38,429 nt of DNA from Anaerolineales bacterium (GTDB lineage Bacteria > Chloroflexota > Anaerolineae > Anaerolineales > Villigracilaceae): contig JAJTXU010000015.1 of the NCBI GenBank assembly GCA_021462845.1, positions 1 to 38,429 on the forward strand. Direction: 5' to 3'. Below, piece by piece: positions 30,530-38,368 of the stretch. Under the pieces are notes generated by a model, which ran no database searches, was not told where the DNA came from, and saw only the letters and a list, made by a program, of their open reading frames with translations. Each line of letters begins with the position of its first letter. The stretch's first letter is position 1. The position numbers were made by a program, and so were the translations under genes.

Positions 30530-32719
30530 ATGACTGTTCAAACGATCGGCAAATCCCTGCCCCGCGTGGATGCGCGCGGAAAAGTGACCGGTAGTTCTCC
30601 GTATTCAGGCGATCTGTCGATGCCGGGTATGCTACACATGAAAATGCTGTTTGCCGGGCGACCACATGCCCGCATCCTGAGCATCGACACATCCAAGGCG
30701 GAAGCCGCGCCCGGTGTGGTGGCTGTATACACGGCAAAGGATGTGCCGGTCAACGAGTATGGCTTGCAATGGCAGGATCAACCCGTGTTGTGCGGACCCG
30801 GCTCCGCAAAGCCCGGCGCGGATGTGGTCCGATTCGTCGGCGACCAGGTTGCGGTGGTGGTGGCAAACACCGAAGCCCAAGCCGCGTCGGCGGTGAAACT
30901 GATCGAGGTGGAGTATGCAGACCTCCCCGTCGTGATAGACGCGGAAGAGGCGATGAAGCCCGGCGCAACGCGCATCCATGAACATATCGGCGATTCGAAT
31001 ATCTGCGTCCATTACAAGATCCGCCGGGGAAATGTCGATGAAGCGTTCCAATATTCGGATGTGATCGTCGAAAGCGAATATCGCACGCCGGTGCAGGAAC
31101 ACGCGTATCTGCAACCCGAGGCGGGGCTGGCGTACATCGACGAGGCGGGGTTGATCACGATCGAATGCGGAGGGCAGTGGACACACGAAGACCAGCATCA
31201 AGTGGCGCACGCGCTGGGTATGCCAGACGAGAAAATTCGCGTTGTGTACCCTGCCATCGGCGGCGCGTTTGGCGGGCGCGAGGATATGTCGGTGCAGATC
31301 GCGCTCGCGCTGGCGGCGTGGAAGTTGCAGAGACCGGTGCGCATCATCTGGTCGCGGCAGGAATCGATGATCGGGCACGGCAAACGCCACGCCACGGTCA
31401 TCCGCGCCAAATGGGGTGCGACAAGTAACGGGAAAGTAAATGCAATTGAAAATGTGATCATCGGCGATGGCGGCGCATACATGTACACGTCGAATAAGGT
31501 GTTGGGGAATTCCGCCATCACATCAACGGGTCCGTACTTCATCCCAAATGCAAAAACCGATGTGTATGGCGTGTACACCAACAACGTGCCCGGCGCGGCA
31601 TTCCGCGGGTTCGGCGCGCCGCAGGCGTTGTTCATGGCGGAAATGCAAATGGACAAACTCGCGGAAAAACTCGGCATGGACCCGGTCAAATTTCGCTTGA
31701 AGAACGCGTTACGCGATGGCGATCCGCTGGGTGTTGGCACTCCTTCGCCAAGCCCGGTCAGTGTTGTGCAATGTATCGAAGCGGCAAGGGATCGGTTTGG
31801 GTGGGAAGATGGAAAGTGGAAAGGGAAACATGGCACTTCGCATTTGAGGCGCGGAAGAGGATTTGCCGCAGGGTTCAAAAACATTGGCTTTTCCTTCGGC
31901 TATCAAGAGAACTGTTGGGCGAAGATCGAACTGCATGGCGCGACCAAGATCGAGCGGGTGGTCTTGTATCACTCCGGCGCGGAGGTCGGACAAGGCGCGC
32001 ACACGGTCATGATGCAAATGGCGGCGGAAGCGATCGGCGTTCCCTTCGAGAAAGTGAATCTGGTTGCATCCGACACGGTCAAAACAGGAAACTCCGGTTC
32101 GGTATCCGCTTCGCGCATGACGTTCATGTCTGGCAACGCGATTCGCGGCGCGGCTGAGCTGGCTCTGAAAAAATGGGAGGCAGAAGAACGCCCCGCCATC
32201 GCTGAATACAAATACCTCGCGCCGCTTACCACGCAATTCGACCACGACACCGGCTATTCCACACCAAATTTTGCCTACGCTTTCGTGGCGCAAGCCGCCG
32301 AAGTGGAAGTGGATACCGAAACCGGTCATGTGCGCGTGATCCGCATCGTCTCTGCCGATGATCTTGGCAAGCCGATCAATCCCGCTCTCGTGGAAGGACA
32401 GATCGAAGGCGCGGTTGTGCAAGCCCAGGGCTACACCCTGCTTGAAGATTACAAAACCAAAAACGGGCGCGTGCTCACAGATCAATTCAGTACCTACCTC
32501 ATCCCTACCGTTTGGGATATTCCTGAAAAAGTGGAATCGGTCATCCTCGAAATCCCCGACCCCAACGGACCGTGGGGCGCGCGCGGCGTGGGCGAACTGC
32601 CCTACCTTGCGGTAGCCCCCGCCATTGCGTCCGCGATCCACGACGCTACCGGCGTATGGATCGATGAATTTCCATTCACACCCGAACGCGTGCTGAGGGC
32701 GCTGGGCAAAATACTCTAA
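30530..32719 (+). CDS. Molybdenum hydroxylase molybdopterin-binding subunit (XdhA-like)
   Basis: 729 residues. The start LPRVDARGKVTGSSPYSGDL is typical of the aldehyde oxidase/xanthine dehydrogenase large subunit. Cofactor-binding blocks are GGAFGGRED (~243), AFRGFGAPQ (~357), and GQGAHTVMMQMAAEAIG (~490); the catalytic glutamate is in GARGVGELPYLA (~689). AFRGFGAPQ replaces the AYXCSFR loop of CO dehydrogenase, so this is not CoxL. It hydroxylates an aromatic, purine or aldehyde substrate using water. Nearby yqeB hints at a selenium-containing cofactor. Substrate unknown. Confidence 0.93.
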   Translation: MTVQTIGKSLPRVDARGKVTGSSPYSGDLSMPGMLHMKMLFAGRPHARILSIDTSKAEAAPGVVAVYTAKDVPVNEYGLQWQDQPVLCGPGSAKPGADVVRFVGDQVAVVVANTEAQAASAVKLIEVEYADLPVVIDAEEAMKPGATRIHEHIGDSNICVHYKIRRGNVDEAFQYSDVIVESEYRTPVQEHAYLQPEAGLAYIDEAGLITIECGGQWTHEDQHQVAHALGMPDEKIRVVYPAIGGAFGGREDMSVQIALALAAWKLQRPVRIIWSRQESMIGHGKRHATVIRAKWGATSNGKVNAIENVIIGDGGAYMYTSNKVLGNSAITSTGPYFIPNAKTDVYGVYTNNVPGAAFRGFGAPQALFMAEMQMDKLAEKLGMDPVKFRLKNALRDGDPLGVGTPSPSPVSVVQCIEAARDRFGWEDGKWKGKHGTSHLRRGRGFAAGFKNIGFSFGYQENCWAKIELHGATKIERVVLYHSGAEVGQGAHTVMMQMAAEAIGVPFEKVNLVASDTVKTGNSGSVSASRMTFMSGNAIRGAAELALKKWEAEERPAIAEYKYLAPLTTQFDHDTGYSTPNFAYAFVAQAAEVEVDTETGHVRVIRIVSADDLGKPINPALVEGQIEGAVVQAQGYTLLEDYKTKNGRVLTDQFSTYLIPTVWDIPEKVESVILEIPDPNGPWGARGVGELPYLAVAPAIASAIHDATGVWIDEFPFTPERVLRALGKIL

Positions 32720-32727
32720 ATGCGGCA

Positions 32728-33609
32728 ATGCTATTCCCTGTCCGTAATGAAACGAAAGAGATGAATGCCGACGCCCGCAACTCAGCGGGCGGTTCTTTCA
32801 TACAACTTCCCGGCGGCATTACCCATTACGAAGCGGGCGGGAACGAATCAAGCGAACTTGTCGTTTTAGCGCATGGCTTTTCCGTGCCCTATTTTATTTA
32901 CGATCCCACGTTTGAATTTCTTTCACGCTCAGGGTTTCGCGTCATACGATACGACTTGTTCGGTCGCGGCTACTCGGACCGCCCGCAAGCCAAATATGAT
33001 ATCGACTTCTTCGTCGACCAACTTGCGGATTTACTGGACGCCCTGCGCATCACCTCCCCAGTGAGTTTGGTCGGGCTATCCATGGGCGGACCCATCGCCT
33101 CGACGTTTACCGTCCGTCACCCGGAGCGGATTCGCAGTCTCGTGCTGATCGACCCCGCCGGCGCCAAGCCCATCGCCATGTCTCCCCTGCTGAGGGCGGC
33201 GAAACTGCCCAAGGTGGCAGAGACAATCTTACGTCTGGTTGGAAGCGATTTCATGGTCAAAAGTATCGCCGACGATTTTTTCGATCCCGCGCTGGTGGCG
33301 CATTTTCAAGAAAGGTACAGAGTCCAGATGCAATACAAAGGATTCATGCGCGCCATCTTAGCCACGATCCGCAATGGGATGCTCGATTCGTTTTTGGATG
33401 TGTACCGGCAACTCGGCGCCATGGGGGGGCGCGTGCTATTATTGTGGGGACGCAACGACTACACGGTTCCTTTTGAACACAGCGCGTTGATTCGCGCGGC
33501 AATTCCAAACGTGGAATTCCACGCGATCGAAGGATGCGGGCATCTTCCGCATTACGAAAAGCCCGAACTGGTGAACCCGATCCTGTTAGAGTTTTTGAGG
33601 CGAGCATGA
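32728..33609 (+). CDS. Alpha/beta hydrolase
   Basis: 293 residues. The fold and triad are clear: oxyanion-region HGFS (49-52), nucleophile S118 in GLSMGG, D244 in WGRNDYTVP and H272 in GCGHLPHYEKP. RYDLFGRGYSDRP is the usual strand-5 loop. It hydrolyses an ester, lactone or C-C bond of a small molecule. It begins eight bases after the hydroxylase subunit and overlaps the next gene as ATGA, so it belongs to the same transcript and might act on the hydroxylated product. The start lacks a strong ribosome binding site; the Met codon at 32761 is an alternative. Confidence 0.88.
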   Translation: MLFPVRNETKEMNADARNSAGGSFIQLPGGITHYEAGGNESSELVVLAHGFSVPYFIYDPTFEFLSRSGFRVIRYDLFGRGYSDRPQAKYDIDFFVDQLADLLDALRITSPVSLVGLSMGGPIASTFTVRHPERIRSLVLIDPAGAKPIAMSPLLRAAKLPKVAETILRLVGSDFMVKSIADDFFDPALVAHFQERYRVQMQYKGFMRAILATIRNGMLDSFLDVYRQLGAMGGRVLLLWGRNDYTVPFEHSALIRAAIPNVEFHAIEGCGHLPHYEKPELVNPILLEFLRRA

Positions 33610-34310
33610 TCCGCAAATTGATCGATTATTTTTCTCACAACAAATACCGCCTGACGATGTTCGCCCTGCTGGCTGGGGCAACTATCATCTCAGTCGCCAT
33701 CTGGCGTTTCCGCGTGGAGTACAGCGGGAGCGGCAATTACACGTTTCTGATTTGGAATCTGTTCCTGGCATGGATTCCGTTCCTCATTGCCTACTTCACA
33801 TACACGCTTACCTTATCGAGGCGCTGGGTTTATGTGATCGTGCCGATCACCGCTTTCTTCTGGCTGATCTTCTTTCCGAACGCGCCGTACATCCTGACCG
33901 ATTTTCAACACCTGGATTACTGGCACGACGTGCCGGTCTGGTACGATGTGATGTTGCTGGTCTGGTTCGCGTTCACCGGGCTGTTGCTGGGAATGGTTTC
34001 GTTGTTCCTCATGCAAGAGATCATTCGGCGCGAGTTTGGGCGTTGGGTCGGCTGGGGGTTTGTCGCCCTCGTCGCCGGGCTGAGCAGCGCGGGCGTGTAT
34101 GTGGGTCGCTTTCTGCGCTGGAATTCGTGGGACATTTTTTACAACCCCGCCGGGATGGCGCAATACGCCTTGCAAAACATGCAAGACCCCAGCCTGCAAT
34201 CCATCGGCTTCACCAGCCTGTTCGGATTGTTCTTCCTGTTCTTATACATTACACTATATACGTTCGGGCATCTTTTATTGGAGCGGCAGGCGAACTTACA
34301 AGGACAATGA
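33606..34310 (+). CDS. DUF1361 membrane protein, first copy
   Basis: 234 residues from the ATG at 33606, which overlaps the hydrolase stop; the longer upstream frame is not used. About six membrane helices; the blocks IWNLFLAWIPFLIAY, FFPNAPYILTDFQHL, VWYDVMLLVWFAFTGLLLG and RFLRWNSWDI mark DUF1361. Function unknown. A related gene lies at 35001-35759. It is translationally coupled to the hydrolase and to the DinB-like gene. Confidence 0.88.
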   Translation: MIRKLIDYFSHNKYRLTMFALLAGATIISVAIWRFRVEYSGSGNYTFLIWNLFLAWIPFLIAYFTYTLTLSRRWVYVIVPITAFFWLIFFPNAPYILTDFQHLDYWHDVPVWYDVMLLVWFAFTGLLLGMVSLFLMQEIIRREFGRWVGWGFVALVAGLSSAGVYVGRFLRWNSWDIFYNPAGMAQYALQNMQDPSLQSIGFTSLFGLFFLFLYITLYTFGHLLLERQANLQGQ

Positions 34311-34864
34311 TGAACAAACAAGACATGCAATTCCTCTTCCAATACAACCAGTGGTCGACGAAAAAAATTCTCGACGCCGCGTCGAACCTGACACAGGATC
34401 AGTTCCTCGCGCCCGCAGATTTCCCGCAGGGAGGTTTGCGCGGCACGCTCACCCACGCCTTGTTCGCAGAGTGGATCTGGCGGAATCGCTGGGAGGGAAC
34501 ATCGCCCGCGCAGCGCATCAAACCCGAAGAGTTCCCAACCTTCGAATCTCTCCGCGCGCGCTGGCTGGAGGAGGAAAGCCTCCTGCTAACGTTTGTGGAT
34601 GGTCTCACCGACGAGAAGCTGAGCAACGCCTTCAGTTACACAAACACCGAGGGCAAGGCGTTAACGAGAATTCTGTGGCAATCCATGGCGCACGTGGTTA
34701 ACCACGGAACACAACACAAAACAGAAGCCGCGGCGATCCTCACCGCTCTCGGTCACTCGCCGGGCGATATCGATATGATCTGGTTTGCGGCGGAATATAA
34801 AGAACGTGAATTCGGGTTAGTGAATTGGGACGCAGACACCTGCACTTGCGTCAGGTGCAAGTGA
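34307..34864 (+). CDS. DinB/YfiT-family protein with repeat-derived C-terminus
   Basis: 185 residues from the ATG at 34307, which overlaps the DUF1361 stop (ATGATGA) and follows AAGGA. It is a four-helix bundle with typical blocks FQYNQWSTKKILDAASNL, GTLTHALFAEWIWRNRW and HVVNHGTQHKTEAAAILTALG; the His residues of HALFAE and NHGTQH are the usual metal ligands. Such proteins are thiol-S-transferase- or hydrolase-like. The last ~12 residues (DADTCTCVRCK) come from the palindromic repeat that follows, so the native C-terminus was replaced and gained three Cys. Confidence 0.88.
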   Translation: MMNKQDMQFLFQYNQWSTKKILDAASNLTQDQFLAPADFPQGGLRGTLTHALFAEWIWRNRWEGTSPAQRIKPEEFPTFESLRARWLEEESLLLTFVDGLTDEKLSNAFSYTNTEGKALTRILWQSMAHVVNHGTQHKTEAAAILTALGHSPGDIDMIWFAAEYKEREFGLVNWDADTCTCVRCK

Positions 34865-34953
34865 AAACGCTGATTCACGCTGATGAAAAAGAAAAAATCT
34901 GCGTTTTCTGCGTTCACACCGCACTTGCGTTCGGTGCAAGTGTCAGCGTCCAA
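34827..34953. repeat. GGGACGCAG...CAGCGTCC repeat, copy 4, with two nested hairpins
   Basis: The host repeat is of the 18488 family (GGGACGCAG...AAACGCTGATTCACGCTGAT...AAATCTGCGTTTTCTGCGT...CAGCGTCC). Two related hairpins are inserted: CACCTGCACTTGCGTCAGGTGCAAGTG (~34836-34862) and CACCGCACTTGCGTTCGGTGCAAGTG (~34917-34942). Confidence 0.8.
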
Positions 34954-35000
34954 AAAGATGGACTAATCCTTATCTCGAACTGACGTTAAATAATTCAACA

Positions 35001-35759
35001 ATGGCTTCTTTGAAAAATCGTTTTCGCAATTTCCTCATCCGCAATCGGTACAATCTGGCGGTCTTTACCCTGCTCAACGTGGCCTGCGCCATGTGCATTG
35101 CGCTCGTCGGCGCGCGGGTGGCATACACCGACTCTGGGCGGCGGCTGGACTTGATCTGGAATTTATTCCTCGCATGGATTCCCTTCATCCTCGCTTACAT
35201 TGCGCACGCCTTCTCGTGGCGGCGATTGACGTTGTACATCTTGATTCCCTTCGTCTCTTTCCTTTGGCTGATCTTTTTCCCCAACGCGCCGTACATGCTC
35301 ACCGACCTGCAAGACCTTGCGCGCGGCTCCTTTGGCGCGCCGCTCTGGTACGATGTAATCATTGTCGTCTGGTGTTCGTGGACAGCGATGTTATTGGGCG
35401 TGGTCTCGCTGTATCTGATGCAGGATATCGTCCAGCGGACGTTCGGGCGGTTCATCGGCTGGATATTCGTCTTCGTCATTTCTGCCTTGAGCAGTTTTGG
35501 AATCTACATCGGGCGATTCGTCCGTTTGAATTCGTGGGACATTCTGCAAAACCCGGCAGAAACCGCTATGGGAATTCTCGGTTTGGTCATCGACCCAAGT
35601 CGGCGGCTGGCGGCATTCACTTTACTCTACGCGGTTTTCTTTATCTACATATATCTTCTCTTGTATTCATTTAGCCACATGTTGCAAACGCAAAACTTGA
35701 AAGCCAACGAAACGCCCGAGCAATTGGCAGGGACTCAACCATCCGATGCGCGGCGATAA
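35001..35759 (+). CDS. DUF1361 membrane protein, second copy
   Basis: 252 residues, about six or seven helices, clearly related to 33606-34310 in the same positions: IWNLFLAWIPFILAYIAH, FFPNAPYMLTDLQDL, LWYDVIIVVWCSWTAMLLG and RFVRLNSWDILQNP. The C-terminus has an extra ~20 polar residues. It overlaps yqeB by 14 bases. Its separation from the first copy by the DinB gene and a repeat suggests an old tandem duplication with later insertion. Function unknown. Confidence 0.88.
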   Translation: MASLKNRFRNFLIRNRYNLAVFTLLNVACAMCIALVGARVAYTDSGRRLDLIWNLFLAWIPFILAYIAHAFSWRRLTLYILIPFVSFLWLIFFPNAPYMLTDLQDLARGSFGAPLWYDVIIVVWCSWTAMLLGVVSLYLMQDIVQRTFGRFIGWIFVFVISALSSFGIYIGRFVRLNSWDILQNPAETAMGILGLVIDPSRRLAAFTLLYAVFFIYIYLLLYSFSHMLQTQNLKANETPEQLAGTQPSDARR

Positions 35760-36567
35760 CGCGGTTTTAATTCGAGGCGGCGGAGACCTCGCCACAGGTG
35801 TCGCTCTGCGCTTGCATCGGTCGGGCATACGCGTTGCGATCGCCGAACTTCCGCAGCCGTTGGCGGTGCGCAGAACGGTCTCATTCTGCGAAGCGGTTTA
35901 CGAGGGGGCGCACAAAGTGGAGGGCGTTGAATCAAGGCTGGTCGAAGCGAATCAACTGTCCACGTGGGATGAAGCGGGCTGCATCCCCGTGATCGTCGAC
36001 CCGGATGCGAATCTGCTCAGGGTGATTCAATTTGCGGTCGTTGTCGATGCGCGGCTTTTGAAAAGTCCGCCGGCGCCGCTCCCAGCCCCCGCCCCGCTTC
36101 ACATCGGACTTGGACCTGGTTTCACAGCGGGGAGCGATTGCGACGCCGTCATCGAAACCCGCCGAAGTCACACGCTCGGGCGCGTGTATTGGTCGGGATC
36201 GACCCAGCCTGATTCCGGCGAACCCGAAGGCGACCCGCGCCGCGTGCTTCGGGCTCCTGCCGGTGGTGTGATCGCTGGCATAAAAAATATCGGTGAGTAT
36301 TGCATGGAAGGCGAAGTGATTGCTGTGATCGACAACCAACAGAACGTAATTAGCCCATTTGGCGGTATGTTGCGCGGCTTGATCCGCTCCGGCTTGCGGG
36401 TGACCAAAGGGTTGAAGATCGGCGATGTGGATGTTCGAAATGATCCCAGCGCGTGTTTTCTCGCCTCCGATAAATCGCTCGCCATTGGCGGCGGCGCGCT
36501 GGAGGCGATCCTCGCTAAGCCTGAGATCAGGTCAAAAGTATTTCCCCCAAGTCATTATTCAGAATAA
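35746..36567 (+). CDS. yqeB: YqeB-family selenium-dependent molybdenum hydroxylase accessory protein
   Basis: 273 residues. It opens with a Rossmann-like VLIRGGGDLATGVALRLHRSG. Then LHIGLGPGFTAGSDCDAVIETRRSHTLGRVYWSG, LRAPAGGVI, GLKIGDVDVR and SDKSLAIGGGALEAIL make it a clear member of the YqeB (EF2563) family. The family is linked by genome context to molybdenum hydroxylases that need labile selenium and may help insert selenium into the cofactor. It closes a cluster that begins with the hydroxylase subunits, so a functional link is likely. The start overlaps the previous gene. The SPPAPLPAPAPL stretch may be an expanded loop. Confidence 0.88.
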   Translation: MRGDNAVLIRGGGDLATGVALRLHRSGIRVAIAELPQPLAVRRTVSFCEAVYEGAHKVEGVESRLVEANQLSTWDEAGCIPVIVDPDANLLRVIQFAVVVDARLLKSPPAPLPAPAPLHIGLGPGFTAGSDCDAVIETRRSHTLGRVYWSGSTQPDSGEPEGDPRRVLRAPAGGVIAGIKNIGEYCMEGEVIAVIDNQQNVISPFGGMLRGLIRSGLRVTKGLKIGDVDVRNDPSACFLASDKSLAIGGGALEAILAKPEIRSKVFPPSHYSE

Positions 36568-36594
36568 CCTTGAATTGTAATGTTGGAGACACAT

Positions 36595-36711
36595 GACTTA
36601 CGCAGATCGAAAACCTTTTGCCGCGAATTTCACTAATTCACGCGAATTTTTTAATAAATTAGCGGAAATTCGCGTAATTCGCGGCTTGGTATTGGGGTTT
36701 TGCGTAAGTCC
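36595..36711. repeat. MITE-like element with GACTTACGCA/TGCGTAAGTC ends
   Basis: Perfect 10-bp terminal inverted repeats, GACTTACGCA (36595-36604) and TGCGTAAGTC (36701-36710), enclose GCCGCGAATTTCACTAATTCACGCG and the partly complementary CGCGTAATTCGCGGC. The element is noncoding. A related palindrome with degenerate ends lies at 27820-27925. A half-element (GGACTCCGCGGATTTCACTGATT) follows at 36733-36765. No other content is seen in 36568-36800. Confidence 0.65.
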
Positions 36712-36801
36712 TATTAACTTCATTTTTGAACACGGACTCCGCGGATTTCACTGATTTTCACGGATCATCCGCATCGGGGGCTTGCAACGAACGTACATCC
36801 G

Positions 36802-37731
36802 TTGTATGCTTGCAAAATGACGCTCGCGCTTTCGCTTCGACGGTCGATCTCTCTTCCTCGTGAGATTTCTACGGGCAATGGTTCGCCTCGAAAGGTCCAT
36901 TGGGTTGGAGGCAAAACGCCCGTTGAGCCAAAGCAAAATCATGCGCAACACGGGGGTGACGATTCGGGTCGGAGGTCTTCAGGCGTTTATCACAGCCTTT
37001 CAGAGATCAAACTTGGAGAAGTCCACCAGGCATATCGCAATTTCCAGCCCCTTATCGTTCCAAGTGATACGCCCGGCTGGGTTGCGCCCGGTTATTTCTG
37101 TTCCATTCCCCTCGCGCAGGCGGTTGAATATCGCCCTTCGGCAATTTTTGGGCGGGTGAAAGCCTGTTACCCTTCAGATGGTTATGTTCAAAATATCCGC
37201 GAAATGGAGTTGTTGTTTCCCAAGCCGGGGAGCGAGCCGCTGGAATTGAATATTCGCCGTCACGATATCGATTTTGAATCCGGTGCGCTTGCGCAAAGTT
37301 ATCACGCTAAAATAAAAATCTTCGTCACGCCCGCCGAGCAGACAGACTTTGGGCATTTCGAGACTATTTTCCTGCAACACGGGTACGCTCCCGAGTTCAT
37401 CAACCGCTATGTCGATCTGGTGGATGTGAACGAATTCAATCACAATGATTTTCCCGATGTGGTGATCGTCAGTTCACGCTGGTTTGAGTTCGCCAGTGAA
37501 GTATCTGGCGGACAGGTGTATGAGAAACTACATCAACTGATCAAATGGAACAAAATCGTTGCGAACTATCATCCCTTGAATACTGAAAATGAGGTCCGTA
37601 CCCTGAACCGTATATTTGGATTCAAGCATGGGTTTACCGACACCGTCCTGATCGAACCGGAGACGCCCGCGCAAACCCTTGAGTTCGTATCGCGGACGTT
37701 TGATAGAATTTTCATGCAAGGTATGAGATAA
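36802..37731 (+). CDS. Hypothetical protein, N-terminus doubtful
   Basis: The open frame gives 309 residues, but the first ~75 (Arg/Ser-rich, no structure) look unlike a natural start; the convincing part begins near YRNFQPLIVPSDTPGWVAPGYF (about 37040). Later blocks are IFLQHGYAPEFINRYVDLVDVNEF, DVVIVSSRWFEFAS and KIVANYHPL. No membrane helix. DVVIVSSRWFEFAS resembles the C-terminal soluble parts of some membrane mannosyltransferases, but this is weak. It could be the 3' part of a larger, broken gene. Not recognised. Confidence 0.5.
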   Translation: MYACKMTLALSLRRSISLPREISTGNGSPRKVHWVGGKTPVEPKQNHAQHGGDDSGRRSSGVYHSLSEIKLGEVHQAYRNFQPLIVPSDTPGWVAPGYFCSIPLAQAVEYRPSAIFGRVKACYPSDGYVQNIREMELLFPKPGSEPLELNIRRHDIDFESGALAQSYHAKIKIFVTPAEQTDFGHFETIFLQHGYAPEFINRYVDLVDVNEFNHNDFPDVVIVSSRWFEFASEVSGGQVYEKLHQLIKWNKIVANYHPLNTENEVRTLNRIFGFKHGFTDTVLIEPETPAQTLEFVSRTFDRIFMQGMR

Positions 37732-37738
37732 TCCCATT

Positions 37739-38350
37739 GTGACTGCGGAACAGGAAGATATCGCATTAGCCAACCGCCCAAGAGATTACGCCGGACTCTT
37801 GTGGATCTTTGCCGCCAGCATATTGGGGTTCAGTATGTTTTGCGCCACCTCTGCCATCGCGCTTTCCGACCCCACCCTGCCTACCCCCATCGTGATCGAA
37901 GCGCGCGATATTCCCAACCTGGCATTTTCGAACTTAAATACCGCCGCCGCGCAAACCGCGCAAGCGTTCGCCCAATTAGTTGCTACCGGCACGCCCACCA
38001 ACACATTCACACCCAGCCCGACATGGACCTCTTCGCCAACTGCAACAATGACCGCATCCAAAACACATGCAGTCCCCACAAGAACCGAGACGAAAGAGTC
38101 TAATCCCCAACAGCCAACAGCGATTCTCCCAACCGCCACCCGAAAACCGACAAATCTTCCCCCAACGAAAACGGCTGTGGTGATTGTTACATACACCGGC
38201 ACCGCCATTTCAACAGAACCGCCAACAGAAACTCCTGTTCCAGAACCCGCAACGGAAACCCCGGCGCCTCCGCCTTCCACAGACACTCCGGAGCCGCCTC
38301 CCACAGACACTCCCGCGCCACCATCAACACCTTATAGACAAAGTAGTTAG
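37739..38350 (+). CDS. Membrane-anchored Thr/Pro-rich surface protein
   Basis: 203 residues from a GTG at 37739. One N-terminal helix (LLWIFAASILGFSMFCATSAIAL, ~20-42) is followed by a segment to ~90 and then a long Thr/Pro/Ser tail with repeated TPTNTFTPSPT-like units, ending in PPPSTDTPEPPPTDTP. Such mucin-like tails are frequent in Chloroflexota exported proteins and probably span the envelope or carry glycans. The ribosome binding site is weak. The DNA of the tail is repetitive (CCNACN). Confidence 0.75.
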   Translation: MTAEQEDIALANRPRDYAGLLWIFAASILGFSMFCATSAIALSDPTLPTPIVIEARDIPNLAFSNLNTAAAQTAQAFAQLVATGTPTNTFTPSPTWTSSPTATMTASKTHAVPTRTETKESNPQQPTAILPTATRKPTNLPPTKTAVVIVTYTGTAISTEPPTETPVPEPATETPAPPPSTDTPEPPPTDTPAPPSTPYRQSS

Positions 38351-38368
38351 AAGTCGTACAATAGGTGA

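Noticed and set aside
30530-32719. Aerobic CO dehydrogenase large subunit
   Set aside because: The form I active-site loop AYXCSFR is absent; AFRGFGAPQ is present instead, as in other xanthine dehydrogenase-family enzymes.
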